From assembly GCF_021134715.1 (NCBI RefSeq), contig NC_060021.1:9642501-9706500 (forward strand): a stretch of DNA of 64,000 nt, in the 5' to 3' direction. This stretch comes from Daphnia pulex (lineage: Eukaryota > Arthropoda > Branchiopoda > Diplostraca > Daphniidae). Under the pieces are notes generated by a model. The model saw only the letters and a list, made by a program, of their open reading frames with translations. It was not told the DNA's origin and did no database searches. A program made the translations under genes and the position numbers. Below, in pieces: positions 1 through 12,183 of the stretch (the first letter of the stretch is position 1; every line of letters starts with the position of its first letter).

Positions 1-2160
1 ATAAATTCACATGCAAAATTCAAACTGTGAAACCGAGGCATTTAGTTAATAGGCATGTTCCCATTTCGACTAATAACACAATTTTGAGATGAGGAAACAG
101 GTACATACAGGTACATAGTGTAAAAACGACTCCGACTGTCGGCAGATTTTATCACGTCACTAACTAGATGCGCTCATCTTTGGGTGAATAACACGAGCCC
201 TTATTTTTTGCCAAGCAGACTATAGATGCATCTATGACTTGATTGAGGCCATCGATGATATCATCACTTTTTTGTTTTGAAAGGAACCCCGAACTCAATT
301 AGTCAAAGTTCACTTTGCGGACTCGTATTTACTTCAACTTGTTTTTGTTTCAAGTCATTTGCTATTGCGGTTATCACCGGCCCATCTTGTGTTGTGTTGT
401 TGGTTATGGGAGATGGAGAAGGGATTGGATTGTTTTGATGGGGTTTGAGGTGAACTTGCACCTAAACAATCATTTAGTTCTAGAAATTGCTTTAGCCTTG
501 AGACTGATGGAACAGACACTGAAATCTATTCTGGGAAGTCCTCCATCTCCTTACCATTTTAGTTCCAAGAGTAGCCAGTTGCCTCTTGGTCGTCGAATCG
601 GGTAATCGGTAAGAAAGGACAGCGGAAATGTCAAATTTCCCATCGATGCGGCATCACACGGACAGGTTATTTGTCGGCAATCATCGGTAACTTGTTGCCA
701 AAACAGTTTCGAGTCGCCACTGTGGTCTTGTGGTCCTTCCCGTATGTATTTAGCGGTCTTTTCCTTCTAATGAAGTGGAATGGTAGAGCCAAGACAATGG
801 GTTACTCTGTCCTCTACTAGGCAAAGATAGGGGTAAATAAATTTGAAATAAACTAGAGTGGGGTAGGAGGAGTCGAATGCATGTCGCTGTGTGTTCCGAC
901 AGTGTCCTATTCGGGGGACGAGGGTCGATGGAAGCAAAAGGTAATCAGTGAAAGTCCCTTTGGAATCACAGTCGCGGTCAAAAAACAAAAATAGGCTCCG
1001 CGCTCAAAAGGGAGGGTCGTCTCGGAGATCACCGAAGTTTCCCACATGCCAAGAAATAATTCAGTCGTCGAGTCCGTATCACGCAAAGACGAATAGTTAA
1101 CTGCAATTGAGTTTCTCTACGACGAATTGTGGTTTCTGCCACCCAAGCGATGGTTGGTCGGACCATGAAAAGTTGCCATTTCCGTTTCTCAGGTCACTGA
1201 CAATAACAGCAAATTAACTACAATGATCAATTCCAAAGAGAAAAATCGTTATTCTGTTTGTTTTGGGGTTCAATAAAATGGTATTGTAGAACTCACACTG
1301 ATGCGATACTGTACGTGTCATCACATAGTTGGGGGAAAAAAAATCTCCCGGCTCCATTTGCCCAGGTAGAAACTGATGAAGACATGAGAGCTAATTACAG
1401 GTTTACACGAGAGACTTGGAACAGTCATTCATCTTTTACGAAGACTACAAGGGTTCCCCAAATTTCAGACAATTCCATCGTTCATCTAGGAAAAACTGCA
1501 ACGATTCCACTGAATTGCTGCAATTTCTGAGGGACTTACAATTTCGGAATGGAAAAAAAGTCCTGTAGGATCTGAGTACTTTGACAGACGATTGTATAAT
1601 CTGGCGCCAGTAGAACAACATTTAGATGAAAACATTGAATTTTCTCTGATATCATTTCTTCCATTTGGAATTTTACAATTTTTTAACCATTCGAAATGAT
1701 AGGCCCTATGCGAACCGTTTTTCATTCCGACAGCCGCACGGGTTTTGAACAAGACAGAAAACAGTGAAAGTCCCTTGGTCCGTTGCCCCCCACGACGGCC
1801 AGGCTGACCATCTCAAATATTTTTTTCTTTTTTAGTTTAGTTCTATCTTTCTCTTATTCACCCTCTCCTCCACCGTCCTACCTCAGTATCTCGTTTTTAT
1901 TTTTGGAGAGATAATCTTTGAACTATTTGGTGGTTGAATTTATGGTAGGATGAACTCATTTGAATAACGCCTCTGCTTGTTGTTGTGAATAGAGTTTGTT
2001 GTTCTTTTTTTATTGTTGAGCAGTAGAGTCCTTAATGTGGGAGACACGTGGATTTCTCCCGCTGCTTTTGACCTCTTGATGATGCTCTTGATGTGTTCTG
2101 GTTTTCTCAACAAGGCAGCTTTTATTTCAGTCTAATTATTTCGTTTATTTTCCCCAACAG

Positions 2161-2335
2161 TTTCGAGTGTCGGACGGAGGCAGTGAAGTGCAGGGAAGGA
2201 ACGCGCCAAAGATCATGAGAGTTCGGTAACGCACACCTGTGAAGACAAAATCCCCTCTTCCTGGAAACTATTCACAGTGGCATCATGTGAACTCCCAAGT
2301 TACAAACTTCGTTGGGGTCCGTTACGAGTTCAAAT
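2161..2335 (+). other. Possible noncoding internal exon
   Basis: A pyrimidine-rich acceptor ending in CCCCAACAG lies just before 2161 and a strong donor (GTAAGT) follows 2335. All three forward frames are interrupted within the block, so if it is transcribed it would be untranslated sequence, perhaps a 5' UTR exon of a gene to the right. No coding similarity is visible. This rests only on splice-site appearance and is weak. Confidence 0.15.
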
Positions 2336-4864
2336 GTAAGTCAAATCATTTTCGTATTACTCCATTTCTATTCTCCTTTTCCCTTAAGTTCATCCTCCAT
2401 TTCTTTCTTCCTATTTTTCTCATTTCGTGTGTGGAACATTTTGACAAATGGTTTCGCCCGTTGGCGATTCTCAACAACTTCATCGTTTTGCTTTTTCCAA
2501 ATCACTCTCTCTGCTCCTCTGTGTTTTTTGTTCCTCCAGTTTTTCTGAATAGGCCCATATATTAAGGCGATTTTTTAAACAGCGCATGTTCCATGTTGTC
2601 ATTGTTACCTGTTGAAGTAGAGGAAGGCCGCTGCCATTGAAAAGGTAAAAAAACCTTCACCGCTAGGCGCAACGTTTTCCATTAAGTGTTTCACCCAATT
2701 TGGTTTGAGGTTTGACAAATGATTTTTGAAGTCGACGGAGGGGATAGGAAACCAAATCTGTTCCAGTGGGATCGATCAGTTCAGGTTCAAATGATATCTC
2801 TATTCTCGAGATTGAAATGTTGCCGATCACCGAAAGGCGAAAGGACAGTAGAAATCGGATTTGGGGTCGCGTGTTTAAAGAAATAAATGATTCGTCATTT
2901 GTTATGTCAACCGAGAGAGTTGCAGGAAACGCCGGCCACTGGACACAAGCTGTGCGGTCTCAAATGGCCGTCAGCACCGGTACCGTTGCCGACACTTTCG
3001 TTTTCTCATGAGGCTCCGGCACGATCGTAATTGCGGTAATTAAACGTACGGTACAGCATTGAGGCCTATGGTCGAGCCAAAGGTCGTCAGGTGGTCAAGT
3101 GACACTTTCTCAACTAACGGTCTGCTGGTCTCCGACGAAAGTGAAACGGTCGGGAAAAGTCATTGGTGGGTGGGTGGAGGGGAGAAGATAAGAAACGGTG
3201 AACAACAGGGGCAGCACCCTTACGACGATTAATGAAATGAAAAGTAATTTTGAAATCACATAAAACACATGGTGATAGCAATAAAAAATGATTCTTTTGT
3301 TTTTGTTTTACTGAGAAAGAAGTTGGACTTGATGAAAGTGTCATGGGCGACCCAAGGGCAGCAGGTCCGTGGCCCCCTTATTAAGTCCTGCTGATCCGGT
3401 AGAAAACTCTCCCTTGTTACTTTATTCGTGCGCAGCTTGATTCAATCAAAACAACTAATTTGGTTTCCCTCGCATTTAATTCTTTTGCTGTGTGGGGTCC
3501 TGGCGAGGCCCACAATTCGGAAACTGAAAGTTGAGCAGCCCCTAATGCTTGACATTGTGTTGGTCCTTTTTTAAAAGAAAATCAGTGAACGGCAGTTGCG
3601 CTCATCAGGTCGGAGTGCCGGAAAGTGGCGAGGCCGTTGATTGCGTGGGGAGTTACAAAGATCTGGAAATTGTTTTGACCACACAACTAACGTCGAGAAT
3701 GTTGTTGAGGCAGAAGAATTAGAGGGAATAAAGTAAAACTGGGCCAGAAGAAGATGGGTAAAGAGGCTAAGTAGATTTTTGTACACAAATCGTAATACCT
3801 GTCCAATTGTGCTCCATTTGACTCGGCGGGCGACCTGGCTGTTGACGGGGCCGCTATGATTGCACAGTGGGGCACTTTGAATGTAGTGAATGCAGCGACC
3901 GGTGAACCCACACGCGGAACTTACAAAGTGCCCAGCCTAGCAGGCCGTCATCATCCAATATGGGGAAGGAGAAGCCAAACACTTGAACTATTAACGGGGG
4001 AAATAAATACAAACACGGTGAATTGGAGGAGGAGGGTACAAACACGGGGGGAGATTATTACGTGGGGCCTTTTGCTTTTGTTTCTCTTTTCATGTGAATC
4101 TTGGCTGGGCAGAGGAAGGGGGAGGTAGACATCAACTCACACAAACAGACAAGAGAAAACGGCAGTGGCGGCCAGGGTCCATTGAAGCCAGTTAACAATC
4201 TTCACTTGGTCAGTAACGATAATGAAGCCCAGACAAAAACGACGGGCTCGACGGACAGTGAGAGAACTGGGAAGTCCCTTTCGTATTGTTGTTGCTTCTT
4301 TTATTTTATTTTTTTCGGCAGCTTTGTCGTGCACGCGGTCCACCTCCACGCAAGACTGGCTGTTATTAAATCGAGTGCGCCCTTATAATTTTTATCGCCT
4401 CCTAATTAGACAACTGAACCCAGTTGCCCCACTTTCAATGTCGAGCCGTTTCTTTGAACCTCAGCCACTTTCCCTCTTCAGCTTCCGATGGCTCTCGGTT
4501 GTACCTCCCGAGTCTCAGCGGCACACGCAAGCCACACACGAAGTCGATCGGCGGAAGTAACACGGTGAAATTGCTTTGATAATCCCCAACAGACTGAAAA
4601 TGAAAGCACGCGTTGACCCCTAACGAATTTAATTATTGGCTTCACCAGTGTAGCGATTGATCCAACCCAAACGGAAGTTTGAACAGAGTTGTTTTTCGAT
4701 TTTCTTCACTTGTTGTTCTTTGCCGTTGTGCCATCAGTGCGAGTGGAAGCAACAGGTGGTGACGATACGTCAAAGTCGTATTTGTTGAGGACTCGCTGCG
4801 TTGCGTAGTTGATTTGTTTACTTTTGGTGCTACACTAATGCAGAAATTGACTGGAGACGAGGGT

Positions 4865-4957
4865 GTCCCCGCTGAGCTAATCTTTTTTTTCTCTTAAAAT
4901 TGAGATTCTTCGGAACTCGGAAGCCCCTCAGCGGGGACCGAACCACCGAGTTACTCT
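4865..4957 (-). repeat. SINE-like/tRNA-like repeat copy with hairpin
   Basis: Bases 4865-4876 (gtccccgctgag) and 4927-4938 (ctcagcggggac) form a perfect 12-nt inverted repeat. Read on the minus strand, 4957-4927 contains GGTGGTTCGGTCCCC, which resembles a pol III B box. About 31 nt of it recurs on the plus strand at 12152-12183 with a few substitutions and one gap. This suggests a small dispersed, tRNA-derived element. I cannot fold it as a functional tRNA. Confidence 0.35.
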
Positions 4958-7900
4958 CAATCTCATCGTACCTCGTCCGACTTTCTTCGTATAATCATGA
5001 ATAAATCAATGAAATTGAAGGAGGAAAAAAAATCAGAGAACTCCGCTGGAGATTTTGACGATTGAAACATTTCAATTTCCATTTGGGTCCATTGCAAGAT
5101 TTTTCTTTTAAATTCCACTCCTTCCAATTGAATGAAGATCTCAACTTTTTTTTCTGGCATTCCAATGCAGAAGATGCAGAATATTCAGCATTCTTTTTCC
5201 TCTTTCATACAACTGGACCAAAGTGTCACTTTCCTAATGGGAAACTGACAGCCACCAGAATATCCAGCCAAAATTTCCTTGCAGACTTTGCCCGTTTTTG
5301 TCCCACACGTCCCGCTGGGATATCGATGGGTCCTTCCCTTGTCTTCATCGAACAAATTTCGACAGGTGCGTTATGGATGAGGGTTTTAGTGCAAACAACG
5401 GCTGGTCCGTTGATCAGTCAGACTGTCGACCATGGGCGACCAATCTAGCGTCCTCGAACCTTTTCTTTTTGCCCATTTTTTATTGAATCCACAAAATTTC
5501 GTTGAAAAATAAGTAATGAATAACTCATGTCCTAGATGCCACCACCTCCTGTGAGGTGAGAGGTCTATCTATCATAACGTTATCAAATAACATTCTGCAA
5601 AATTTAATTTTGCTTGCGAATTTTTTATGTCGATGATTTTTCTGTACAAGTAGTGGTTTATATGGGAATATGGTATTTAATATAGGAAGAAAATTCATTT
5701 TGTTCTCTACAAAAAAAAATAAAAATAAAAAAATAAGTTAAACCAGTAATTTATTTCCTACTCGTTCCGCTTGGTAAATAACTACTTTAATGTTCTCAAC
5801 CACTGAGTTTCAACCCAGTGCCATGCGAATGCTTTAACTGTAGAAAATTATGTTCCTGCGCAAAGCCAATCAATGACATTCGATTCTTACAGTAGGGCTT
5901 TCTTTCCGAAATTTCGCATGGTTTGGTTCCTGGATATTACTTCCTATTCTCCCTTTGACTGTAGCGTGCCGTTCTGTCTCTAAATGTGATATCACGCTGG
6001 CAGCTCTGCGGGAACCCCAAGTCGTGTGCGCACTCGCGGCATTTCTGAATTCTTCAGTGTCTTTTAGAGATGGTGACCATATCCAATCGCTTTGACTAGC
6101 AGGTGGAAAGGAAATACCCAGTTCGATTACAGCTCATACCAAAAGCCATCGTAGCTGTTTGCTTCTTTATTTTTTCACACTTCGCACTTTGATGACGGCA
6201 ACAGATGACAGTCCCATTCGAACTGGCCAGAAATAGTGCCGAAAAACATATTTCGATACACAGGCACTTCACGCATTTCCATGAATCTGAAATAACAGAA
6301 AGTAATTGAACCAAATCGAATTGCTGACTGCCTTGAGTTTAAGTCTTTAAATATCATTAATTTCTTCTTCAATGATTAAAAAAAAAAAGCTTCGCGGATG
6401 AATTGAATTTGAACCGTCGCTGATAAGCAGATGGGAATGTATTCAATATTCGTGACCGACACGTGCCGACGATACGAACATCATAAATAAAAACGAGGCA
6501 GAACAGTACATAATCATAGTGTTGATTGTCTGAAAAGGAGAAATTAAACCTTTGATTCGATAATGTATGCATGTATATGCTCGAATATGTTGTTTTTCTT
6601 TTACCCTCCTGGCGTTATCAGCCACCAGCGCAACAACAGGAAATGTTGCTGTTGCTCTACGGAGAACATTTTCAACTTTCCGGGGTATGGAGTCTTTGGG
6701 GCGCAGCAATAAATAAAGTTTCTATTGAGCTTAAGATATTCAAGAAAAAGAGTTGAAGGCAGTTTTTATGTTTGAGCTCGTATTCCCCTCGTCCTGTGTT
6801 TCTGCGACTTGCGGTTAAAAAAGAAACGTTTACATAGATGTAGGTTCACTGCTGTTTTGGGTTGAACATTTGAATATAGGCCTCAACGTCTTTTAGATTA
6901 TTCATGAAAAAGTGTGGAGAGAGAGAGTCAGTCAGGGGATTGAGTCATTATTTAAGCGATTGAATAATTCATGAGGGTTTGAAATTTGGTGCAAGACTCA
7001 TTAAGCTATTCATCACTGTGTACCCAACTCTCCCGACACCTGACAATCCCTATACATGCTACTTCCTCTATACCTAGCACATCCAACAACATCCAACACT
7101 CTAGAAAGCAGAAATCATCAAGTATGGCCAAACATTGGTCTGATCTAGTAACAAAAAAAACAAAATATTTCGCTCCGATCACTTGCGCCTTCCGGCGAGG
7201 ATATTGTTTTCACCAGGAAATCATCCGTGTTTTCCATACTTCAGAATATTGACCAACTCGTAGAGAACAAGATAATTTCGACTTCTGTTTAAAAAAAGAC
7301 AGCATTGTTCCAACACTCAGGGCGTGAATAATTTACAGTGCATTTTTTTCTCGCCAGAATTTAGCCATCTGGCTTCTATAGAATTTAAAGTTTGCTACTG
7401 ATCGAAAACGGAATCCACAATTCAGAAATAACTATTTTTGGAATTTGATAACAGAGATAAATTTGATTATTTCTGAATTCTGTGTTTCATTTCTCCGCTC
7501 TTGATTAAGAAACGGTAGCCTACTGATCTGCTCGATGTAACCGAACCGCGGGGACGTCATTCCTAATATTCTGATACGGTAATTTAATACAGTTGATGCC
7601 ATCCGCCGCTGATAGATAAATTTAAGACGCTGCTATTATTTGACAGGCGTGGATATTAGCTAAAGGACGCCGTCTATGCCGCCAGGATAATATTTCGATC
7701 TGCCCTCAAAAGTAGGTCAGCGCAAAGTATCAGGAATCCGGCAGGTGATTTGTGGCAATGTTTCTCGTACAGGTGTTCCATTGACATTCTAACCAGCAGT
7801 CAGGCTACGAAGTCTTACGCAACGAGTCAGTCACATTAAAAAAAAAAAATGTGTACGCTGTATGGAACAATGTCACTTGTTGCACATTGTACAGAGCCAT

Positions 7901-9545
7901 ATTCATCCGAGACCCAGGGTGGTCGACAGCCATAAATTCCCCTGTTATTGCCGTGTTGCTGTGACAGTCTGGCAGGCGACACTAGCGTTGCCAATGGCTC
8001 ACAAGAGACCGACGTCATCGCCTTTGTGACCCCCTCCGTTTTCTACCCCTTGTTATCTGAAATAGCTGAGATGCGGTTGTTGTATTCCGTCTTTTGTGTG
8101 GCACTGACGACGCGCATTATTATGCCTCGGCCGTTGAATCAACTTGTTGTTCTTTTTTTTTTTGGTTGTTGTTTGGGCTAGACGGGCCAACAGGGAGATG
8201 GGCTATACAGCAGACAACAAGGTTCAGCAGCTTTTGTAGCGACTCCCGAGTCGAATGGGAAACAATGCGCGGATAGACGAAAGAAAGAAAAGGATCCGAA
8301 AAGGATCTATTGAAAACAAAACAAAACAAAAAAAGGCAGACGCTGAACAAAATAAAAGAAGGATAAAGAAGCAGCTGCAATTTCAGTGACTTTTGTGCGT
8401 ATGCCAACAGAAATTTATTTTTATGAACCAAAACACTTCTCCGAGTATGATGAGCCCTTCTAATTCTTCAATAATGTTTGAGCGGCTGGGGAAAAAAAAA
8501 ATTGAGCGGTCGGTTCGTTAATTTGCTCTGACCCTTTCAGTTCTCTGTTGTATCAAAGGAGCTGAATTTGAACTATTGTAGAACCAGAGCGTGTTACTAA
8601 TAACTCAGCAGACTTTTTTTTTTACACAATCTTCAATCAAGGAAATACAGGAAGAAGCGTGTATTATGTATCCGTTTTACCTGGCTTTTTTTTCCCATTG
8701 CACTTTACGCACAACAGTTTGTGTGTGTGTGTACACAACTTGAAATTTTCAAAATTTACGATTTTCTTTTTGCTTCATAATAAATCCATTGGCATGTCAA
8801 ACTTTCTTTCGTCCGAAACGATTCGAACAAATATGGGAAGAAAGGGTCAGATTGAATGAATTGATGGTGGTCTGTTTCCTCTTATTGCAGACCCCGACAA
8901 ATCCCAACCCTTCATGAAGAGAACATCAGAGGTACTATAGGTTTTATTTCAGGAGGGAAAGAAAAAAAAAGGGGGAGGGAATGGGTTTTACAAACGCTGC
9001 CGCCAGTATTTGCCACTATTATTGACCACAAGGGAAAAGTTTTAGAAGGGGTTTGAAACACAAATTGTCGATATAGTCAAAGGGCTAAAACACCGCACAC
9101 TCATCATTACTTCCATAACGATTTTTTGGTGTATTCTTTTCCCCCCTTGTTATCGTGTAAAAAAGGAGAGGTTGCTTTGTATTCATACAAGTTATAAATC
9201 TGAAGGATTGAACTTGAGAGAAAAAGTTCATCGTTTCCTTATTCTTCGGAACTTAAAAGTTATTGAGTTATTGAATGATAAATCAACATGCGTGCAGAAA
9301 TTGTTATGCGCGCTTGAATTTTTTAAATATGCTGTCACAACTAGACACTAGATGGACGCAATAGTATGTAAATAGATTCCAAGCAGACGAAAAATGACAA
9401 TGTTGCTTTTAGCATTACAATGTGCGATTTGCGAATTTTTCCTTGCAGAAAATGTTGAGGAAATAAGATCCTTTTCTTTTGAAATCTTGGTTTAGTATAA
9501 AGGGATTTTTCGTACAAATACAAATCAAACTCTCGTTTTATCGAA

Positions 9546-11229
9546 ATGTCGAATTCAAATTCTTTTGCAGCTTTAGTTTTTACATATTTAGTTTTAGTTC
9601 AGAACCTCACCATGGTAATTTCTTTTTGTAACTCACTGCAATAAGTTCTAATTCCTTTAATCTTTCTTGCAGATATTTTGTGGCTGGTTTACTGTTGAAG
9701 AAAAATTTGACAGTCCCATAATTTTGTGGTGGACACCATTTACTGGAGAAACAGGAAACTTGAGGACATGTGGAGAAAACACCTGTTACTTCACAGAAAA
9801 TCAAACTTATTTGTCAAACCCAAAAACTAAGGTATTTTCTTAAGTCTTATTTGTTTTAGTTTAAACAGCACTATTGTTATGGTCAAGTCAAATTGGAGGA
9901 TTCAATTCATTAAATATAGTACTTTTATAGGTAGTCGCTTTTTATGGGAGCAGTTTCACTCATCTCAACTTACCAATACCTCGTCAGCCCTGGCATGAGT
10001 GGGCTTTACTTCATGAAGAATCACCCAAAAATAATCCATCATTTTGCTACTCAGCTTTGATCTCACTATTCAACTACACAGCCACTTGGAGCAGAAAGTC
10101 TAGTTTTCCATTGACATTACTAAGTCTACCAAAACTTAGTGATATTACAGGTATCAACCTTAATTTCAGTAATTTTATCTGAGCTTAAAGACTTACTTTT
10201 CTATTCTATTTTTTTCATGAAAATGAAGATGGGGAATATTTCATTCCCGTTGCCAAAAAGAACCTTATTCGAGTGCAAGAGGGTCTTTCTCCCATAGCGT
10301 ATGTTCAATCCTCTTGTAACGCTCCCTCTGAGCGTGATTTATATGTCGAAGAGCTTCAAAAATTCATTAAAATCGACTCTTACGGAAAATGTCTCAACAA
10401 CAAACCTCTCCCACAACAGTTGAGTGAATTATTTATTCAAGTTTTTTCAGACATTAAATTGCGAATGTTTTAGTTTAGAAGACCCTGCAGACGGAATGAA
10501 TAACGAGGACTTTTTCCAACTGATGGCCAAGTACAAGTTTACCATCGCCTTTGAAAATGCGATAGGTGACGACTACATTACTGAAAAACTGTGGCGTCCG
10601 CTAATATTGGGATCCGTACCCATATATATGGGATCTCCATCATTCGAAGTAAATTAATGTTTTTACGTTTCTGAGCAAAATTCTTGAAACTTCCATTTTT
10701 AATAACCTTTTTTAAGGACTGGCTGCCTCACAGTAATTCAGCTGTTTCAGTTCGGAATTTCACATCGCCCGAATCTTTAGCAGATTACCTCCACTCATTA
10801 AATGACGATGACATAGCATACAGCCGCATGCTTTCGCATAAATTACACGGAACTGTAGACAACAACGATCTTATCGTTGCTATGGAGAGTCGAAGCTGGA
10901 GTGCAGGCCACGAAGATGACTTTCAAAGCGAGAATTTCGTTGAAGCCTTTGAATGTTTTCTGTGTTCGGAAATCCACCGTAAACAATTAGAGGAGAATGC
11001 TGGATATTCTACAAGACGGGAGTCTTCCGTCGACACTTCTCATTACAACTGCTCCGCTCCGCTCCACCCCGTGACGCAGAAAATCAATTTCGATAGCTGG
11101 TGGGTTGAACATTGGAATCACGCTGGTGCCGAAGCCAACATCATCGGACGTCTCGCCTTACGCAATCTCAACTACACCTCGGAGGAATTCCACAAGTTAG
11201 TGTCCCTTGAAATTTCTAATATGATGTGA
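9546..11229 (+). CDS. FUT10: FUT10/FUT11-like fucosyltransferase, 441 aa, 6 exons
   Basis: Coding exons: 9546-9614, 9673-9831, 9931-10150, 10229-10423, 10479-10648 and 10717-11229 (stop TGA). The lengths sum to 442 codons. The protein is a GT10-family, type II membrane glycosyltransferase of the secretory pathway that transfers fucose from GDP-fucose. About six residues precede a hydrophobic anchor (residues 7-18, [12 protein letters not shown]). Next comes the family block [12 protein letters not shown], then HEESPKNN, and then the donor-binding GT10 motif [18 protein letters not shown] followed by VPIYMGSPS. The order and spacing match vertebrate FUT10 as I recall it, including LPQQLKDPADG across the fourth intron. 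FUT10 and FUT11 have been reported as ER protein O-fucosyltransferases acting on EMI domains. Assignment to FUT10 rather than FUT11 is less certain than the family. The stem before the catalytic domain is short, so a longer 5' exon is possible. Confidence 0.88.
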
Positions 11230-12151
11230 GCCGTCGTTAATTTCGTGTGTTGGACGTCTCAATCTGTTGCAGTGTGGGATATTAACACGGTGATTTTTTT
11301 TTTTTTTATGATTCTCTGTTTGCTTGCGATTTTTCCGTTGGCTTTAGTCTATTAAAGGAAAATATGGCTTACATTATTACAAGCTTTTTATTCACAAACG
11401 CAACGTCGTAATCTTGGAGAAGAATAGTTTTTTTGTCGAGAAAGGGGTTTTTTGTTGCGCCATTAAATCTTTATTGTTGCTCGCAAACTGGTTTTTGCTG
11501 TTAGTTATCTGAAAGGGGAGGGGGTGTTAACCCTCCTACAGATGCAATAGAACAACACCGGACGTGGCCAGTAATCGAAAATGTCCGCCGAAATGAGCTG
11601 GACCCGTCAAAAGCGGCTCGTGCGTTATTTCCTCGTCACTCTTTTGATTTACTCATCAACTCTTTGGGTGAAAAGTTTAGTTTTCTAAAGTTTTTTTTAT
11701 GCCATCTTTTATGAACTCGTAAATTGTTCGTAAAATGTAAGTTTAACTGTCGAAGCCTTTTTTTCCGTTTCGGATCCGAATACTGTAAAAAGTGGGGGTC
11801 TATTGGGAGTCGCGGCGGAAGTGTTTGAAAGGGTAGAAATAAAAAATATTATTTCCTATTATGACAGACGAATATTTTTTGTTTTTTCCAACTCCTTCGA
11901 TTTTCTGACATGATTTACCGTGTCCGATTATGGTTGGTCGTAATTCTAAGTTTGCTATCGTCGATAAAAGTTGATTGTCTAGTGCACAAGGCAAAGCCAT
12001 ATAAAGCTATGTTATTTTTAACTTCTTATTTAAGAAAGTGGAGACTCTCGTGTCGAAAAAACTTGAAATGTGTTCTCGATCTGGAAACACGTCTCAATCT
12101 ATCTAACCTTTGTTTTTTTGTTTATTCATGACTCAATTTCCACGAGTGCTA

Positions 12152-12183
12152 AGAGTAACTCAGTGGTTCGATCTCCTGCTGAG
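12152..12183 (+). repeat. Second copy of the SINE-like B-box repeat
   Basis: The stretch agagtaactcagtggttcg continues to gctgag at 12183. It matches the minus-strand copy at 4957-4927 over about 31 nt with only a few differences. It contains GTGGTTCGATCTCC, close to the pol III B-box consensus. Flanking similarity is not obvious, so the full element length is unknown. Confidence 0.35.

Larger units (their letters stand above)
1..9545. other. Gene-poor region upstream of the fucosyltransferase
   Basis: I find no coding exon here that I can support. The open frames are short, mostly start at non-ATG codons, lack family motifs and overlap homopolymer-rich DNA. The stretch holds A/T runs, GT microsatellite fragments (near 8718), one copy of a SINE-like hairpin repeat near 4865-4957, and one exon-like block flanked by good splice sites at 2161-2335. 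It is probably intergenic or part of large introns of a gene extending beyond the left edge. Transcript data would be needed to tell these apart. Confidence 0.5.

Noticed and set aside
4865..4957. Functional tRNA gene
   Set aside because: Only a B-box-like core and one hairpin are visible. No acceptor stem, A box and anticodon loop can be placed together.
5062..5448. Plus-strand ORF of 128 codons
   Set aside because: It begins at a non-ATG codon, is Phe-rich from T-rich DNA and has no motif.
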